Shown one piece after another: positions 1 through 5,799 of a DNA stretch of 23,407 nucleotides. Under the pieces are notes generated by a model. The model did not search any database and was not told the origin of the DNA. It saw only the letters and a list, made by a program, of their open reading frames with translations. The DNA is from a virus: positions 1 to 23,407 of IMG/VR virus record IMGVR_UViG_3300032046_000224; one strand, given 5' to 3'. The translations under genes and the position numbers were made by a program. Numbering within the stretch: the first letter of the stretch is position 1; each line of letters starts with the position of its first letter.

Positions 1-15
1 TAATTGATTAAAGTT

Positions 16-408
16 ATGGACACAATAAACTATCTAGATAGCCGAACAAAAGAGGAAAGAGAAAAAGATAGTAAAATAGAATCTATTACAACTACATCAG
101 AACAACTAAAACAAAAAGCATTGAAGGAATTTGAGAATTTATTTGGCGAAACTCGTGGCTTAACAGGACTTGGTTATCAGGATTTTAGTTTAGTTGAGAG
201 AGATGGTGAAAAAGCAAGAGTATTTGTGCTTTGCCACAAAGACGTTAAATCCTTCCTTCTCTCCAAACTCAACGAACTTGAAAAAGCGGTGAGGGAGGAA
301 ACCATAGAAGAATGCTTGGAAATACTTAATCATTCTATCGGCAAAGACGACGCTTATAAGGAGATTTTAGATTTATTAAAGGTCGGCAAACTTAAAAGAG
401 TAAAGTAA
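16..408 (+). CDS. hypothetical phage protein, 130 aa
   Basis: The protein is Lys/Glu-rich and predicted helical, with no motif I recognise. The reading frame opens just after an in-frame stop at 1-3. A TTG at position 4 is possible, but the ATG at 16 (MDTINYLDSR...) is the more natural start. The middle (roughly residues 45-75) has the alternating pattern of a small alpha/beta unit, and the last 50 residues are charged helices (NELEKAVREETIEECLEIL). The gene ends 4 bases before the start of the next small gene, so the two are probably co-transcribed. Its place at the window edge, upstream of a phage packaging module, suggests an early accessory or regulatory gene, but no function can be assigned. 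Confidence 0.6.
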   Translation: MDTINYLDSRTKEEREKDSKIESITTTSEQLKQKALKEFENLFGETRGLTGLGYQDFSLVERDGEKARVFVLCHKDVKSFLLSKLNELEKAVREETIEECLEILNHSIGKDDAYKEILDLLKVGKLKRVK

Positions 409-412
409 TAGT

Positions 413-565
413 ATGGAAAATAAAATAAGTGAAATAAAATTAGAAATTGTAGTTAATGACGAAAGGAAAGTTGCTATCTTTATTGAACCAGAGAAAATTG
501 ACGAAATTATGGTCAGCAATAAATTGATAAGTGAATTTGTTAAAGATTTAATGGTAGCGGAATAA
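413..565 (+). CDS. hypothetical small protein, 50 aa
   Basis: This short ORF starts at an ATG 4 bases after the previous stop and runs 50 codons to TAA. The product (MENKISEIKLEIVVNDERKV...) has an alternating beta-strand pattern followed by an acidic helix, and reads like a real small soluble protein rather than random sequence. The tight spacing to the upstream gene supports translation in the same transcript. No family is recognised. It is the last gene before a 200-base noncoding stretch. Confidence 0.5.
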   Translation: MENKISEIKLEIVVNDERKVAIFIEPEKIDEIMVSNKLISEFVKDLMVAE

Positions 566-594
566 AGTTGCCTCTGAAGTGGATTCTAGGAGAT

Positions 595-637
595 AGTGGA
601 TAACTCTATTGCAAGAAGGATAAAATTATGCTAGTAT
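595..637 (+). promoter_or_regulatory. candidate sigma70-type promoter with adjacent DnaA-box-like element
   Basis: A -35-like TTGCAA (609-614) is followed after 17 bases by TAGTAT (632-637), which is preceded by TG one base away (629-630), an extended -10. Directly upstream, AGTGGATAA (595-603) is one base from the DnaA-box consensus TGTGGATAA. Sixteen bases here (596-611) recur exactly on the minus strand at 20301-20316, beside another promoter candidate. Transcription would start near 644 and give a leader of about 130 bases before the gene at 776. Confidence 0.45.
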
Positions 638-671
638 GGAATTGCTACAGGTGCTCTGACGATTCTATTTT

Positions 672-763
672 GGAGCGGGGATATAAATGAGAGTTTTGCC
701 ATAATACAAACACTCTACAAGCCGGGCATCCCCAACTTCGTTTGCAATTTACATCCCGGCTCC
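672..763 (+). ncRNA. candidate structured 5' leader RNA
   Basis: The stretch from 566 to 775 has no convincing gene. Within it, 672-688 can pair with 747-763 (15 base pairs with two single mismatches), enclosing a hairpin 690-698/707-716 (9 pairs, one bulged C, 8-base loop). A second helix, AGCCGGG 720-726 with CCCGGCT 755-761, uses the same 3' strand and so competes with the long helix. The 3' strand ends directly before the only good ribosome-binding site seen in this part (AAGGTGG at 764-770) for the ATG at 776. This looks like a regulatory leader or a small structured RNA. No known riboswitch class is recognised. Confidence 0.35.
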
Positions 764-775
764 AAGGTGGAATAT

Positions 776-991
776 ATGAAAATCTTAATTTTTATAATTC
801 TTATAATAATTGCTCTTTTAAGCTCAAGGTTTTATTACTTAGCCATTAAAGACAGAGAAGCCGTCCAAAAAGCCCGCCAGCAGTTAAAGGAATTAAAAAC
901 CCAGAATGAACCTATCACAAAACCTTATGTGTTGCCGGAACAGCCCTGCGTTTTGCCGGAATGCAATCCTGATAGTATGAAAAAAATATAA
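776..991 (+). CDS. small single-pass membrane protein, 71 aa
   Basis: I chose the ATG at 776 over the upstream GTG at 767 because AAGGTGG sits about 6 bases before it. Residues 3-18 (ILIFIILIIIALLSSR) are a strong transmembrane or uncleaved signal-anchor segment. They are followed by a short charged helix (residues 25-45) and a Pro-rich tail with a repeated VLPE motif and two cysteines (PCVLPEC). The topology, an N-terminal anchor followed by a coiled stretch, resembles phage inner-membrane spanins or small membrane accessory proteins, but neither role is proven. The gene is the first after the structured leader and starts the tightly packed run that leads into terminase. Confidence 0.6.
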   Translation: MKILIFIILIIIALLSSRFYYLAIKDREAVQKARQQLKELKTQNEPITKPYVLPEQPCVLPECNPDSMKKI

Positions 992-994
992 ATT

Positions 995-1264
995 ATGAAA
1001 ATTCCACGACAAATAAGAGGATTTGGATTTATCTATCCAGTTATTCAAAGGAAAAATCATAAATGGTTGGGGACAATAAATCATCGAAAGGGATTCATTA
1101 TCTTGGATAAAAGCGCCCATCATAATAGGAAAGAATCATCTTTAATCCACGAATTGATACATTTTGTTAATGCCCAATATATTCTGAAATTAAATGAACA
1201 TAAAGTAGATTTACTTGAAACGGGATTATACACTCTTTTAAAAGAAAATAAACTCTTGCGTTAA
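995..1264 (+). CDS. small HExxH zinc metallopeptidase-like protein, 89 aa
   Basis: Residues 52-56 are HELIH within the helix SSLIHELIHFVNAQY, the classic HExxH zinc-binding and catalytic motif. E68 in LNEHKVDLLETGL is a plausible third zinc ligand of the gluzincin type. At 89 residues this is a minimal domain, similar in arrangement to the small phage-encoded SprT/ImmA-like metallopeptidases, whose roles include cleaving regulators or preparing the virion. The start ATG lies 3 bases after the upstream stop, and the next gene starts 1 base after this one ends, so the cluster is co-translated. Substrate unknown. A second, unrelated HExxH protein lies 700 bases downstream. Confidence 0.65.
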   Translation: MKIPRQIRGFGFIYPVIQRKNHKWLGTINHRKGFIILDKSAHHNRKESSLIHELIHFVNAQYILKLNEHKVDLLETGLYTLLKENKLLR

Positions 1265-1265
1265 T

Positions 1266-1598
1266 ATGTTAGATTATAAAACTCCAAATCTTGATACAGA
1301 AAGTAAAATCCAACTTATCGTAATTGAGTTGGACAAAATAAACGAAGCCCTATTGCTATCACGATTTCTTAACTGCAAAAAAATTGATAAATGGGGAACA
1401 GAAATGGAAAAGATAGTGGGTGATTTTTCGGCGCGTTTAAGAATCTTAGAAGGCCAAAAACTCCCGCAAGCCATAAACATTTTAGAAAGCGAGGTAAGGG
1501 AATTAAAAAAGGCAAATCAAATTTCCGAAAGTATTTGGTTGCCAAAGGAAGGAAAGGAATTAAAAAAGAAATTTAATTTAAGGGACTTATTCAAGTGA
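1266..1598 (+). CDS. hypothetical coiled-coil protein, 110 aa
   Basis: The product is almost entirely helical with heptad-like Leu/Ile spacing (SKIQLIVIELDKINEALLL and LPQAINILESEVRELKKA) and a basic C-terminus, suggesting an oligomeric or scaffold-type helper. No family is recognised. It begins 1 base after the metallopeptidase gene and its TGA overlaps the GTG start of the following gene (GTGA at 1595-1598), indicating translational coupling. Confidence 0.6.
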   Translation: MLDYKTPNLDTESKIQLIVIELDKINEALLLSRFLNCKKIDKWGTEMEKIVGDFSARLRILEGQKLPQAINILESEVRELKKANQISESIWLPKEGKELKKKFNLRDLFK

Positions 1599-1999
1599 AC
1601 AAAGAAATAGAAAGGTTAGAATTTTTTGTTAGCTGGCCTGCAATACAAGGGATGAAAGGAAAAGATGCCGATAAGGCGTTTGTCAATTATTCAGAAAGAG
1701 GTATAAAACCTGAATTAAATGAACTGCAAAATCCTATAAGATATAAACAATTATGCCGAGCAAAGCGGTGGCAAGGAATACAATTACAAATGTGGGAAGA
1801 TGGAATTTTAGATGGGAGTATGCCCTATTGGGTAATTCTTGGAGGATTAAGTCTAAAAGAAATCCTACCGAGAAATATAGTTGATTTTATGAAAAAGGAA
1901 ATGTTTAGGGGAATTGATAATGAACAGATAGAAGAATGTTATCAGGAAATTTTGAAACATTATGAAGATTTTAAATTGTCCGCCACCGAACTGGAATGA
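1595..1999 (+). CDS. hypothetical protein, 134 aa
   Basis: The frame starts with GTG in a GTGA overlap with the upstream stop. The protein is mixed alpha/beta with aromatic clusters (FFVSWPAIQG, KRWQGIQLQMWEDG) and acidic helices towards the end. No catalytic motif is evident. Its last 38 bases overlap the next gene, so the reading frames are tightly nested, which is typical of a compact phage accessory cluster before terminase. Confidence 0.6.
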   Translation: MNKEIERLEFFVSWPAIQGMKGKDADKAFVNYSERGIKPELNELQNPIRYKQLCRAKRWQGIQLQMWEDGILDGSMPYWVILGGLSLKEILPRNIVDFMKKEMFRGIDNEQIEECYQEILKHYEDFKLSATELE

Positions 2000-2354
2000 A
2001 ATAAAAAGATTCAATCCGCCGGAAAAAGCGTTCTTCCCTTATTACCCGGATATTTATAACCCATCAGGAGTGGAAATATCGGAAGACATTTTATATCACG
2101 AAATTGTCCATTTAAAACAACAACAAAAGTTTCCAAGTCCCGATATTTGGTGGACAAAATGGATTTTTGATAAGAATTTCCGCCAAGAACAGGAAATTGA
2201 AGCTTTCGCCAACCAGTGCCGATTTATTAAAAAGCACATAAACGATAAAGCATACAAGGATTGTTTAAATGAGTGTGCGGAGAATCTTTCAAGGAATTAC
2301 AAATTGGGAATAACAAAAAGTGAAGCCGAAACATTGATTAGAAAATATGTATAA
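1962..2354 (+). CDS. HExxH zinc metallopeptidase-like protein, 130 aa
   Basis: Residues 46-50 are HEIVH within ILYHEIVHLKQQQ, a zinc-metallopeptidase signature. About 28 residues on, QEQEIEAFANQ supplies the third-ligand glutamate (E78 or E80), the spacing seen in small phage and bacterial metallopeptidases of unknown substrate. Before the motif lies a Pro/Tyr-rich stretch (FFPYYPDIYNPSG) that may form a substrate strand. The only good start is the ATG at 1962 inside the previous gene. It is sequence-distinct from the 89-residue HExxH protein at 995-1264, so this is not a simple duplication. Confidence 0.65.
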   Translation: MKILNCPPPNWNEIKRFNPPEKAFFPYYPDIYNPSGVEISEDILYHEIVHLKQQQKFPSPDIWWTKWIFDKNFRQEQEIEAFANQCRFIKKHINDKAYKDCLNECAENLSRNYKLGITKSEAETLIRKYV

Positions 2355-2553
2355 ATATTACACAAAAGCATTTTATAGAGAAGAAGATAATATAGACGAA
2401 TGGTTAAATTCTTTCATAGATAAAGACAAACCATTTGTAGAATCCAATTATGAAGTAATTGGTTATGCTTCTTTTAGGGATGGAATAATTATTACGATTA
2501 AGAAGTTCGAAAAAATACTTTTGCAAATAGATGAAACAAGTAAAAGCAAGTAA
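2347..2553 (+). CDS. hypothetical protein, 68 aa
   Basis: A small acidic protein (MYKYYTKAFYREEDNIDEWL...) whose start overlaps the metallopeptidase stop by 8 bases and whose end overlaps the TerS-like gene by 23 bases. The second half (YASFRDGIIITIKKFEKILLQI) looks like two beta strands. No family is recognised. Its position suggests co-expression with terminase. Confidence 0.55.
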   Translation: MYKYYTKAFYREEDNIDEWLNSFIDKDKPFVESNYEVIGYASFRDGIIITIKKFEKILLQIDETSKSK

Positions 2554-2908
2554 TAACAAGCCGCAAAGAGATAAAAAAGGTAGATTATTGCCCGGTAGCA
2601 CAGCAAATCCAAATGGTAGAAGGAAAGAAACGCCTGAAACGAAAGCAATAAAAAAAGTTCAAAAAGAATTGATAGCAGATTATAGACAGAAACTTGCCGA
2701 AGCATTGCCGCAGATTTCTCCTGTTTTAATAGCAAAAGCAATCTCTGGGGACATTCAGGCGATTAAAGAAGTTCATGATAGAATTATGGGAAGACCACCG
2801 GAAGATATAAGTTTAAAGGCGGAAATAAAAACCGAAAATACTTTATCCGAAGAACAAATCAATGAGCTTCTCAAAAGAAGAACAAAAACAGATAGCGCAG
2901 ATAGGTAA
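2531..2908 (+). CDS. putative terminase small subunit, DUF5681-like N-terminus, 125 aa
   Basis: The N-terminus (GRLLPGSTANPNGRRKETPET, about residues 18-38) matches the pattern of the DUF5681 family, F/L-x-P-G-x-S/T-x-N-P-x-G-R, found in proteins encoded just before phage large terminases. The rest is helical (residues 40-90) and ends in a charged tail, consistent with a small DNA-binding, oligomerising terminase subunit that recognises the packaging site and hands DNA to TerL. The gene overlaps TerL by 47 bases in another frame, the usual tight pairing. The assignment rests on this motif and on position; no catalytic site is expected. Confidence 0.65.
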   Translation: MKQVKASNNKPQRDKKGRLLPGSTANPNGRRKETPETKAIKKVQKELIADYRQKLAEALPQISPVLIAKAISGDIQAIKEVHDRIMGRPPEDISLKAEIKTENTLSEEQINELLKRRTKTDSADR

Positions 2909-4277
2909 GTATCACCTGATTGATTTCGCCATAGTTGTAAATCCGAAATACAAACCTGCGCCTTTTCACGAACAGATAGCGAATGAATTGGAGAACATAG
3001 AGCAGAATGGCGACAAGGATTATAAAGTTCTTTTAATCGTGTTGCCGCCCCGGCACGGAAAATCAGAACTTTGCTCAATCCTTTTCCCTGCATGGTATCT
3101 TGGAAGAAACCCCGACAAAGAGATAATCACAATCAGTTATTCAGGCGAACTAGCGCAGGACTTCGGCGGAAAGACAAGAAGTTTGATAAACGACGAGGCT
3201 TATAAGTTAATTTTTAATATTAAGTTAAAAGAAGATGAACAAGCAAAAGCAAAATGGAAAACACAAGCAGGAGGTAGTTATACAAGCACGGGAGTTGGAG
3301 GAGCTATTACCGGACGAGGGGCTAACATTCTCTTATTTGATGACCCTATTAAAAATCGAGAAGAAGCCGAATCAGAAGTGTATCGAAATAAAGTGTGGCA
3401 GTTCTTTACGTCAACGGCTTTCACTCGTCTTGAGCCAAAGGGGGTTGTCATCGTTATCCTCACGAGGTGGCACATTGATGATTTGGCCGGACGAATACTC
3501 GAAAATGAAGAACTTAAAAACAAGTGTAAAGTAATCCATTTTCCCGCGATAAAAGACGGAAAGGCATTATGGCCCGAAAGATATGATTTAAGCGTGCTGG
3601 AGGGCATTAGAGGCACAATAGGACCATATGATTTTGCTTCACTTTATATGGGTTCGCCTATTCTTACCGAAAAACAAGAGTTCAAGCCCGAATGGTATAA
3701 ATACATAACCGAAGAAGAATTGGAGAGATTGAATACGAATAAATATCTGACCATAGACACGGCACTTTCAAAACGAGACCAAGCTGACTACTGCGGATTT
3801 TGCGACAATGAAGTGGATAGGGAGAATTTTTGGAATTTGAGGGCTTGGCGGTCAAGACTTAACGCCGATGAGTTGGTTGACAACATTTTTACGCTTTACA
3901 GGAAGAGAAAATACATAACTATCGGAATTGAAAAGACGGCATACACGGATGGATTGAAACCTTTTCTTGACGCGGAGCAGAGGAAGCGGGGCGTTTTTCT
4001 TCCGATTAAAGAACTTCTGCACAAGCAGACAAATAAAGAAGTGAGAATAAGGGGATTGATACCAAGATACGCAAGCGGTTCGGTCAGACACGTGAGAGGA
4101 CAATGCGTGTCTTTGGAAGAGGAACAATTTAATTTTCCTTTCGGAAAGAATGACGATACATTGGACGCGGTCGCTTATCAACTTCAAATTTTTCAGGAAG
4201 ATATTGGAATGGCGGAAAAGCAGGAACAGCAATTTACGCGAAATATGAGCAGAATGAAATTAAATGAAACAAAATGA
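2862..4277 (+). CDS. terL: terminase large subunit (packaging ATPase and nuclease), 471 aa
   Basis: The phage DNA-packaging motor, which translocates DNA through the portal and cuts concatemers. The ATPase domain shows Walker A PPRHGKSE (residues 62-69), Walker B LLFDD with the catalytic acidic pair (157-161), and the coupling motif TRWH (201-204). The C-terminal RNase-H-like nuclease has D299 (YLTIDT), E357 (IGIEKT) and the D432/D435 pair (NDDTLDA), the three acidic clusters expected of Terminase_6C-type nucleases. Length is normal for the family and nothing appears broken. The start ATG lies inside the TerS-like gene, and the TGA overlaps the next ATG (ATGA at 4274-4277). Confidence 0.95.
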   Translation: MSFSKEEQKQIAQIGKYHLIDFAIVVNPKYKPAPFHEQIANELENIEQNGDKDYKVLLIVLPPRHGKSELCSILFPAWYLGRNPDKEIITISYSGELAQDFGGKTRSLINDEAYKLIFNIKLKEDEQAKAKWKTQAGGSYTSTGVGGAITGRGANILLFDDPIKNREEAESEVYRNKVWQFFTSTAFTRLEPKGVVIVILTRWHIDDLAGRILENEELKNKCKVIHFPAIKDGKALWPERYDLSVLEGIRGTIGPYDFASLYMGSPILTEKQEFKPEWYKYITEEELERLNTNKYLTIDTALSKRDQADYCGFCDNEVDRENFWNLRAWRSRLNADELVDNIFTLYRKRKYITIGIEKTAYTDGLKPFLDAEQRKRGVFLPIKELLHKQTNKEVRIRGLIPRYASGSVRHVRGQCVSLEEEQFNFPFGKNDDTLDAVAYQLQIFQEDIGMAEKQEQQFTRNMSRMKLNETK

Positions 4278-4438
4278 AATATAAAAGGGATAGCAAACAT
4301 TTAAGGAATAGAAAAATAGAAAAAGAATTGGAGCAGAGAAAACCTATTTCAAAAGAGGAAAAGAAGATACAAAGACGGCAAATTTTACAATCAATGGGTG
4401 AAAATCCGAAACGAATTGAAGAATTATTAAATTATTGA
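4274..4438 (+). CDS. hypothetical basic small protein, 54 aa
   Basis: This short ORF begins in an ATGA overlap with the terL stop and runs 54 codons to TGA. The product (MKYKRDSKHLRNRKIEKELE...) is very rich in Lys, Arg and Glu and fully helical, ending GENPKRIEELLNY. The overlap geometry matches real junctions elsewhere here (5507, 6394, 12460, 21045), supporting genuine translation. A nucleic-acid-binding or packaging-accessory role is possible but unsupported. Confidence 0.55.
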   Translation: MKYKRDSKHLRNRKIEKELEQRKPISKEEKKIQRRQILQSMGENPKRIEELLNY

Positions 4439-4571
4439 CCGTTAGAGGCTTTATCTAAACCTGAATGCTGGCGAGCATAGAAGAACAGGGACTTAAATTG
4501 ACAACAGATAAAGAGTAGACGGTAAAAGCAGGATACAAAAACCATAAGACGCGTGGGCAACAAAACCTGCT
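4439..4571 (+). ncRNA. candidate structured RNA or leader before the glycosyltransferase gene
   Basis: This gene-free interval contains a nested set of perfect helices: CCGT 4439-4442 with ACGG 4519-4522; CTTTATCT 4449-4456 with AGATAAAG 4506-4513; CCTG 4460-4463 with CAGG 4486-4489; and ATGCT 4465-4469 with AGCAT 4474-4478 around a GGCG loop. A separate helix, AGCAGG 4527-4532 with CCTGCT 4566-4571 (33-base loop), ends 9 bases before the ATG at 4581. Four concentric helices in 84 bases are unlikely by chance in AT-rich DNA. No known RNA family is recognised, and there is no clear promoter or Shine-Dalgarno. Confidence 0.35.
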
Positions 4572-4580
4572 AAACAAAAA

Positions 4581-5510
4581 ATGAAACTTTCAATACTCAT
4601 CCCGGCTCGTAATGAGGAATACTTACAACAGACGATAGAAGATATTAACATCCATGCAGAAGGTGATGTCGAAATTTCAGTTGGATTAGATGGATGTGAG
4701 CAAAAGTTGATATGCCTAACGGATAAAAAAGAGTGTTTACCAGCAAGAATTTTAAGAAGTGAGAAATCTATCGGTCAACGGGCGATGACAAATATATTGG
4801 CAAATTGTTCGACGGGCGACTACTTACTCAAATGCGATGCCCATATTTCTTTTTCGCAAGGATTCGACGTGGAACTTCTAAAACTCGCTAAAGAAGCGAC
4901 CGTAGTTGTGCCGGCCTTGACCAATCTTCACTGCTACGACTGGGTCTGTCCTAAAGGACACAGAAAGAACGGAAGACAATTCGAGGACAAAGAAATGAAA
5001 TGTGAACAATGCGGAGGCGAGATGAAAAAAGAGTTAATCTGGCGGCCAATACCAAAACCGGTGATGACGAATTATTATTTTGACACCAATCTCAATTTTC
5101 AATACTGCGAAGAACAGGATGAGGAGCATTTTGAAACCGAAACTATGAGCATACAGGGTTCTTGTTTTATGATTTCCAAAGAAGACTACTTCAGGCTTAA
5201 TGTCTGCGACGAGAAGTTCGGGAATTGGGGTCAGCAAGGGACAGAAATTGCTTGCAAGGCGTGGCTTTCCGGCGGAAGAATTATAAGCACCCGGAATTGT
5301 TTTTACTCCCACTGGTTCAGGACTTTTCCTTATGAGAATCCGGTAGATAAGATTCTTGAGGTTCAAAAGCATTCAAGGGAGTTGTTCTTAAATAATAAGT
5401 GGCCATTACAGAAATATCCTATACAATGGCTGATAGAAAAGTTTGATTATCCGGGAGATTGGTCGGCGGCCAAAGTTAAGGAATTGTGCGCGAAATGGGA
5501 AAAGCAATGA
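4581..5510 (+). CDS. GT2-like (GT-A fold) glycosyltransferase with zinc-ribbon insert, 309 aa
   Basis: The N-terminus MKLSILIPARNEE is the typical opening strand and nucleotide-sugar loop of family 2 glycosyltransferases. DAH at residues 86-88 (LLKCDAHIS) is a metal-binding DxH like that of polypeptide GalNAc-transferase-type enzymes. GNWGQQGTEIACKAWLSGG (about 214-232) corresponds to the acceptor-side region with the catalytic acidic residue. Between them an inserted zinc-ribbon-like unit is visible (C123, H127, C141, C144). It would transfer a sugar from a nucleotide donor to an acceptor, perhaps a virion protein or host glycan. It has no signal or membrane segment, so it acts in the cytoplasm. 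It lies between terminase and portal; the next gene overlaps by ATGA. Confidence 0.8.
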   Translation: MKLSILIPARNEEYLQQTIEDINIHAEGDVEISVGLDGCEQKLICLTDKKECLPARILRSEKSIGQRAMTNILANCSTGDYLLKCDAHISFSQGFDVELLKLAKEATVVVPALTNLHCYDWVCPKGHRKNGRQFEDKEMKCEQCGGEMKKELIWRPIPKPVMTNYYFDTNLNFQYCEEQDEEHFETETMSIQGSCFMISKEDYFRLNVCDEKFGNWGQQGTEIACKAWLSGGRIISTRNCFYSHWFRTFPYENPVDKILEVQKHSRELFLNNKWPLQKYPIQWLIEKFDYPGDWSAAKVKELCAKWEKQ

Positions 5511-5686
5511 TAGAACTCGATGAAGATGAGCAAAGATTATTTATCGAACTCCGCAGGATAGCGATGAAGAACGGTTCTGTTCATTTAAATTATGACAAGA
5601 GGGGAAAGATAAAAAGCATAGACGAATACCATCATCGGGAATTAAACATACCTCCTGTGGATAACTCAACTCAATTTGCCTATTGA
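5507..5686 (+). CDS. hypothetical small acidic protein, 59 aa
   Basis: I place the start at the ATG at 5507, which overlaps the glycosyltransferase TGA in an ATGA junction. In-frame GTG 5486 and ATG 5495 are alternatives inside the previous gene. The product (MIELDEDEQRLFIELRRIAM...) has an acidic helix, then a short hairpin-like stretch (GSVHLNYDKRGKIKSI). No family is recognised. Its 3' end contains the DnaA-box-like TGTGGATAA (5656-5664) and its TGA lies within the -35 of the next promoter. Confidence 0.5.
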   Translation: MIELDEDEQRLFIELRRIAMKNGSVHLNYDKRGKIKSIDEYHHRELNIPPVDNSTQFAY

Positions 5687-5710
5687 CAAGATTCACAGGT
5701 TTGCTATACT
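5656..5710 (+). promoter_or_regulatory. near-consensus sigma70 promoter with upstream DnaA box
   Basis: TTGACA (5683-5688, perfect -35) is followed after 16 bases by TATACT (5705-5710, one base from TATAAT). A perfect DnaA-box sequence TGTGGATAA occupies 5656-5664, 18 bases before the -35. Transcription should start near 5717 and run into the terminator-like hairpin at 5750-5771. This is the strongest promoter seen in the window. Confidence 0.7.
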
Positions 5711-5716
5711 GGAAAT

Positions 5717-5785
5717 AATTGAATAAATAGGCTCACTCCGAACACACGGAAAGCCACTGAAAGGTGGCTTTTATTTGTTTTAATA
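5717..5785 (+). ncRNA. candidate short promoter-proximal RNA or attenuated leader
   Basis: If transcription starts about 7 bases after the -10, the RNA would be only about 65 nt before the terminator. Upstream of the terminator, GGCT 5730-5733 with AGCC 5752-5755, together with TCCG 5737-5740 and CGGA 5747-5750, forms a hairpin that shares bases with the terminator stem. The two folds are therefore mutually exclusive, like an antiterminator and terminator pair. It may be a small noncoding RNA or an attenuator controlling the HNH-portal operon. No ORF lies inside it. Confidence 0.4.
5750..5781 (+). terminator. intrinsic terminator
   Basis: AAAGCCACT (5750-5758) pairs with GGTGGCTTT (5763-5771) around a GAAA tetraloop, giving 9 pairs with one G-T closing pair. 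It is followed by a T-rich run (TTATTTGTTTT). It lies about 40 bases downstream of the -10 at 5705-5710 and only 10-20 bases before the HNH start codon, so it would limit transcription into the HNH and portal genes unless antitermination occurs. Confidence 0.65.
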
Positions 5786-5788
5786 ATT

Positions 5789-5799
5789 TTATGCCATTT
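5789..5799 (+). repeat. direct repeat, left copy, at HNH start
   Basis: TTATGCCATTT here is identical to 6270-6280. Both copies contain the start codon and first three codons (MPF) of a gene: the HNH endonuclease here, the 41-residue basic protein at the right copy. The HNH coding region lies between them, so the pair looks like a target-site duplication or start-site capture during insertion of the HNH element. Confidence 0.5.

Noticed and set aside
628-690. 20-codon ORF starting MLVWNCYRCSDD
   Set aside because: It begins inside the -10 region of the promoter candidate and overlaps the leader helix; short and without support.
566-775. tRNA gene
   Set aside because: Paired segments do not fit a cloverleaf and there is no CCA-type acceptor or TTC loop motif.
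893-1123. Minus-strand 76-aa ORF
   Set aside because: It lies opposite two plausible plus-strand genes and has no domain or promoter; a shadow ORF.
4498-4503. TTGACA as a promoter -35 before the glycosyltransferase
   Set aside because: No -10-like hexamer at 16-18 bases; it also falls between pairing segments of the leader.
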